The position numbers and the translations under genes were made by a program. Of a stretch of 5,650 nucleotides of DNA, positions 5,064-5,650 are shown piece after piece. The stretch covers positions 1 through 5,650 of the forward strand of contig JANTFU010000166.1 of assembly GCA_024763295.1 (NCBI GenBank), read 5' to 3'. The stretch's first letter is position 1; the number at the start of each line of letters is the position of its first letter. This stretch comes from Anaerolineales bacterium. Its GTDB lineage: Bacteria > Chloroflexota > Anaerolineae > Anaerolineales > Villigracilaceae. Below the pieces are notes generated by a model. It had not been told where the DNA came from. It saw only the letters and a program-made list of their open reading frames with translations, and ran no database searches.

Positions 5064-5447
5064 ATGAATCCCGTACTCACGCGCTGTCCTGTTTGCAAGG
5101 ACGAATTGGTTATCACCCGTTTACACTGTGAAACTTGCAATACGACCATCGAAGGCGAATTTTACAGCAGCCCTTTGGCAAATTTATCGCGCGAACACAT
5201 GGAATTTATTGAAGTTTTTGTGCGCGTTGAAGGCAAAATTTCGCGTATGGAAGGCGAACTGGGACTTTCTTATCCCACGATTCGCAATCGCCTGCACGAA
5301 GTAATCCGCGCGATGGGCTACGAACCCGGCAAAGAAGAAAGCCCCGATCTGGACGAAGAAAAACGCCGCAGTATTTTGGCAGAACTGGATGCCGGACGCA
5401 TCTCCGCTGAAGATGCCATGCGTGCGCTTAGCGGAGAGGAGCTTTAG
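5064..5447 (+). CDS. DUF2089-family zinc-ribbon / helix-turn-helix protein
   Basis: This 127-residue protein resembles the DUF2089 family. The N-terminal zinc ribbon has CPVC at Cys8/Cys11 and CETC at Cys22/Cys25, with the linker ELVITRLHC typical of the family. Residues 58-85 (KISRMEGELGLSYPTIRNRL...) look like a helix-turn-helix related to sigma-factor region 4, which suggests DNA or RNA polymerase binding. The C-terminus has LDAGRISAEDAMRAL (108-122), a short helical motif also found at the ends of DUF4097-type and SHOCT-like proteins. The start is placed at ATG 5064, seven bases after AAGGAG (5051-5056); ATG 5061 is an equal alternative. A seven-base-pair hairpin (5032-5048) lies just before the binding site. 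It is tightly coupled to the next gene. A role as regulator is inferred. Confidence 0.88.
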   Translation: MNPVLTRCPVCKDELVITRLHCETCNTTIEGEFYSSPLANLSREHMEFIEVFVRVEGKISRMEGELGLSYPTIRNRLHEVIRAMGYEPGKEESPDLDEEKRRSILAELDAGRISAEDAMRALSGEEL

Positions 5448-5650
5448 ATGGAACGCAAAACGCTCGATGTCGGGGCGGAACTGACTCTGCACATTGTCAA
5501 TGTCCCCGGCGATTTGCGTCTGACGGGTTGGGAGCAGGCGCAGATCACAGCCAAAACCAATGGTGTCCAACTCGATTTGGATGTAGATGGCGACAGCGCC
5601 ACCCTTTCTTGCGATAACGACCTGATCGTTTCCGTGCCGCGCTATGCCAC
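5448..5650 (+). CDS. Probable DUF4097-type (putative adhesin-like) protein, 5' part
   Basis: An open frame starts at ATG 5448 directly after the TAG of the upstream gene, with AGGAG (5437-5441) six bases before it, and runs to the window end without a stop (67 residues seen). It begins MERKTLDVGAELTLHIVNV, then has PGDLRLTGWEQAQITAKT and alternating hydrophobic residues, as expected for short beta strands. The G-D-L-x-L-x-GW pattern is typical of DUF4097-like beta-solenoid proteins, in which turns of this kind repeat. No signal peptide is present at the start. Pairing with a DUF2089 gene, with direct stop-start coupling, suggests joint function, perhaps in envelope stress or surface control. 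The family call rests on pattern only and the rest lies outside the window. Confidence 0.7.
   Translation, partial: MERKTLDVGAELTLHIVNVPGDLRLTGWEQAQITAKTNGVQLDLDVDGDSATLSCDNDLIVSVPRYA

Overview
The window looks like a chromosomal segment of a Chloroflexota bacterium, most likely class Anaerolineae. I infer this from the overall look of the proteins (an early-branching L11/L1/L10/L12 set, a Gram-positive-style LexA, and a DUF2089 zinc-ribbon protein) and from Gram-positive-like control elements. This is pattern recognition, not a database result. There are no insertion sequences, tRNAs, CRISPR repeats or phage genes.

Left part (1-2500): the 3' end of nusG, then rplK (L11), rplA (L1), rplJ (L10) and rplL (L7/L12), all on the + strand, closed by a strong hairpin terminator. 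This is the classical translation cluster, but rpoB does not follow rplL. The cluster carries three RNA control elements. Two L1-type binding sites with the same geometry lie just upstream of rplK and rplA. A 179-base L10 leader before rplJ has a kink-turn-like hairpin, an enclosing helix, a competing antiterminator and a textbook intrinsic terminator. The first two would let free L1 repress L11/L1 synthesis, and the third would let the free L10-L12 complex stop transcription before rplJ-rplL.

Middle (2500-3260): lexA on the - strand, converging on rplL and sharing the hairpin terminator. Its promoter is a near-consensus sigma-70 promoter (TTGACA, 17 bases, TATTAT) with a perfect palindrome GAAC-AATT-GTTC inside the spacer, which is the Gram-positive type of SOS box. 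LexA has an intact Ala-Gly cleavage site and Ser/Lys catalytic pair, with roughly ten extra residues between cleavage site and serine.

Right part (3260-5650): an AT-rich intergenic region with a second strong promoter on the + strand, then a 73-residue protein I do not recognise, a 12-helix major facilitator transporter, a DUF2089 zinc-ribbon/helix-turn-helix protein, and the start of a probable DUF4097-type protein that runs off the window. Spacings are short and all four share a strand, so they are likely one transcription unit. Nothing here is clearly a new system. The parts most worth a second look are the paired L1 sites, the complete L10 attenuator, and the DUF2089/DUF4097 pair behind an orphan small protein and a transporter.
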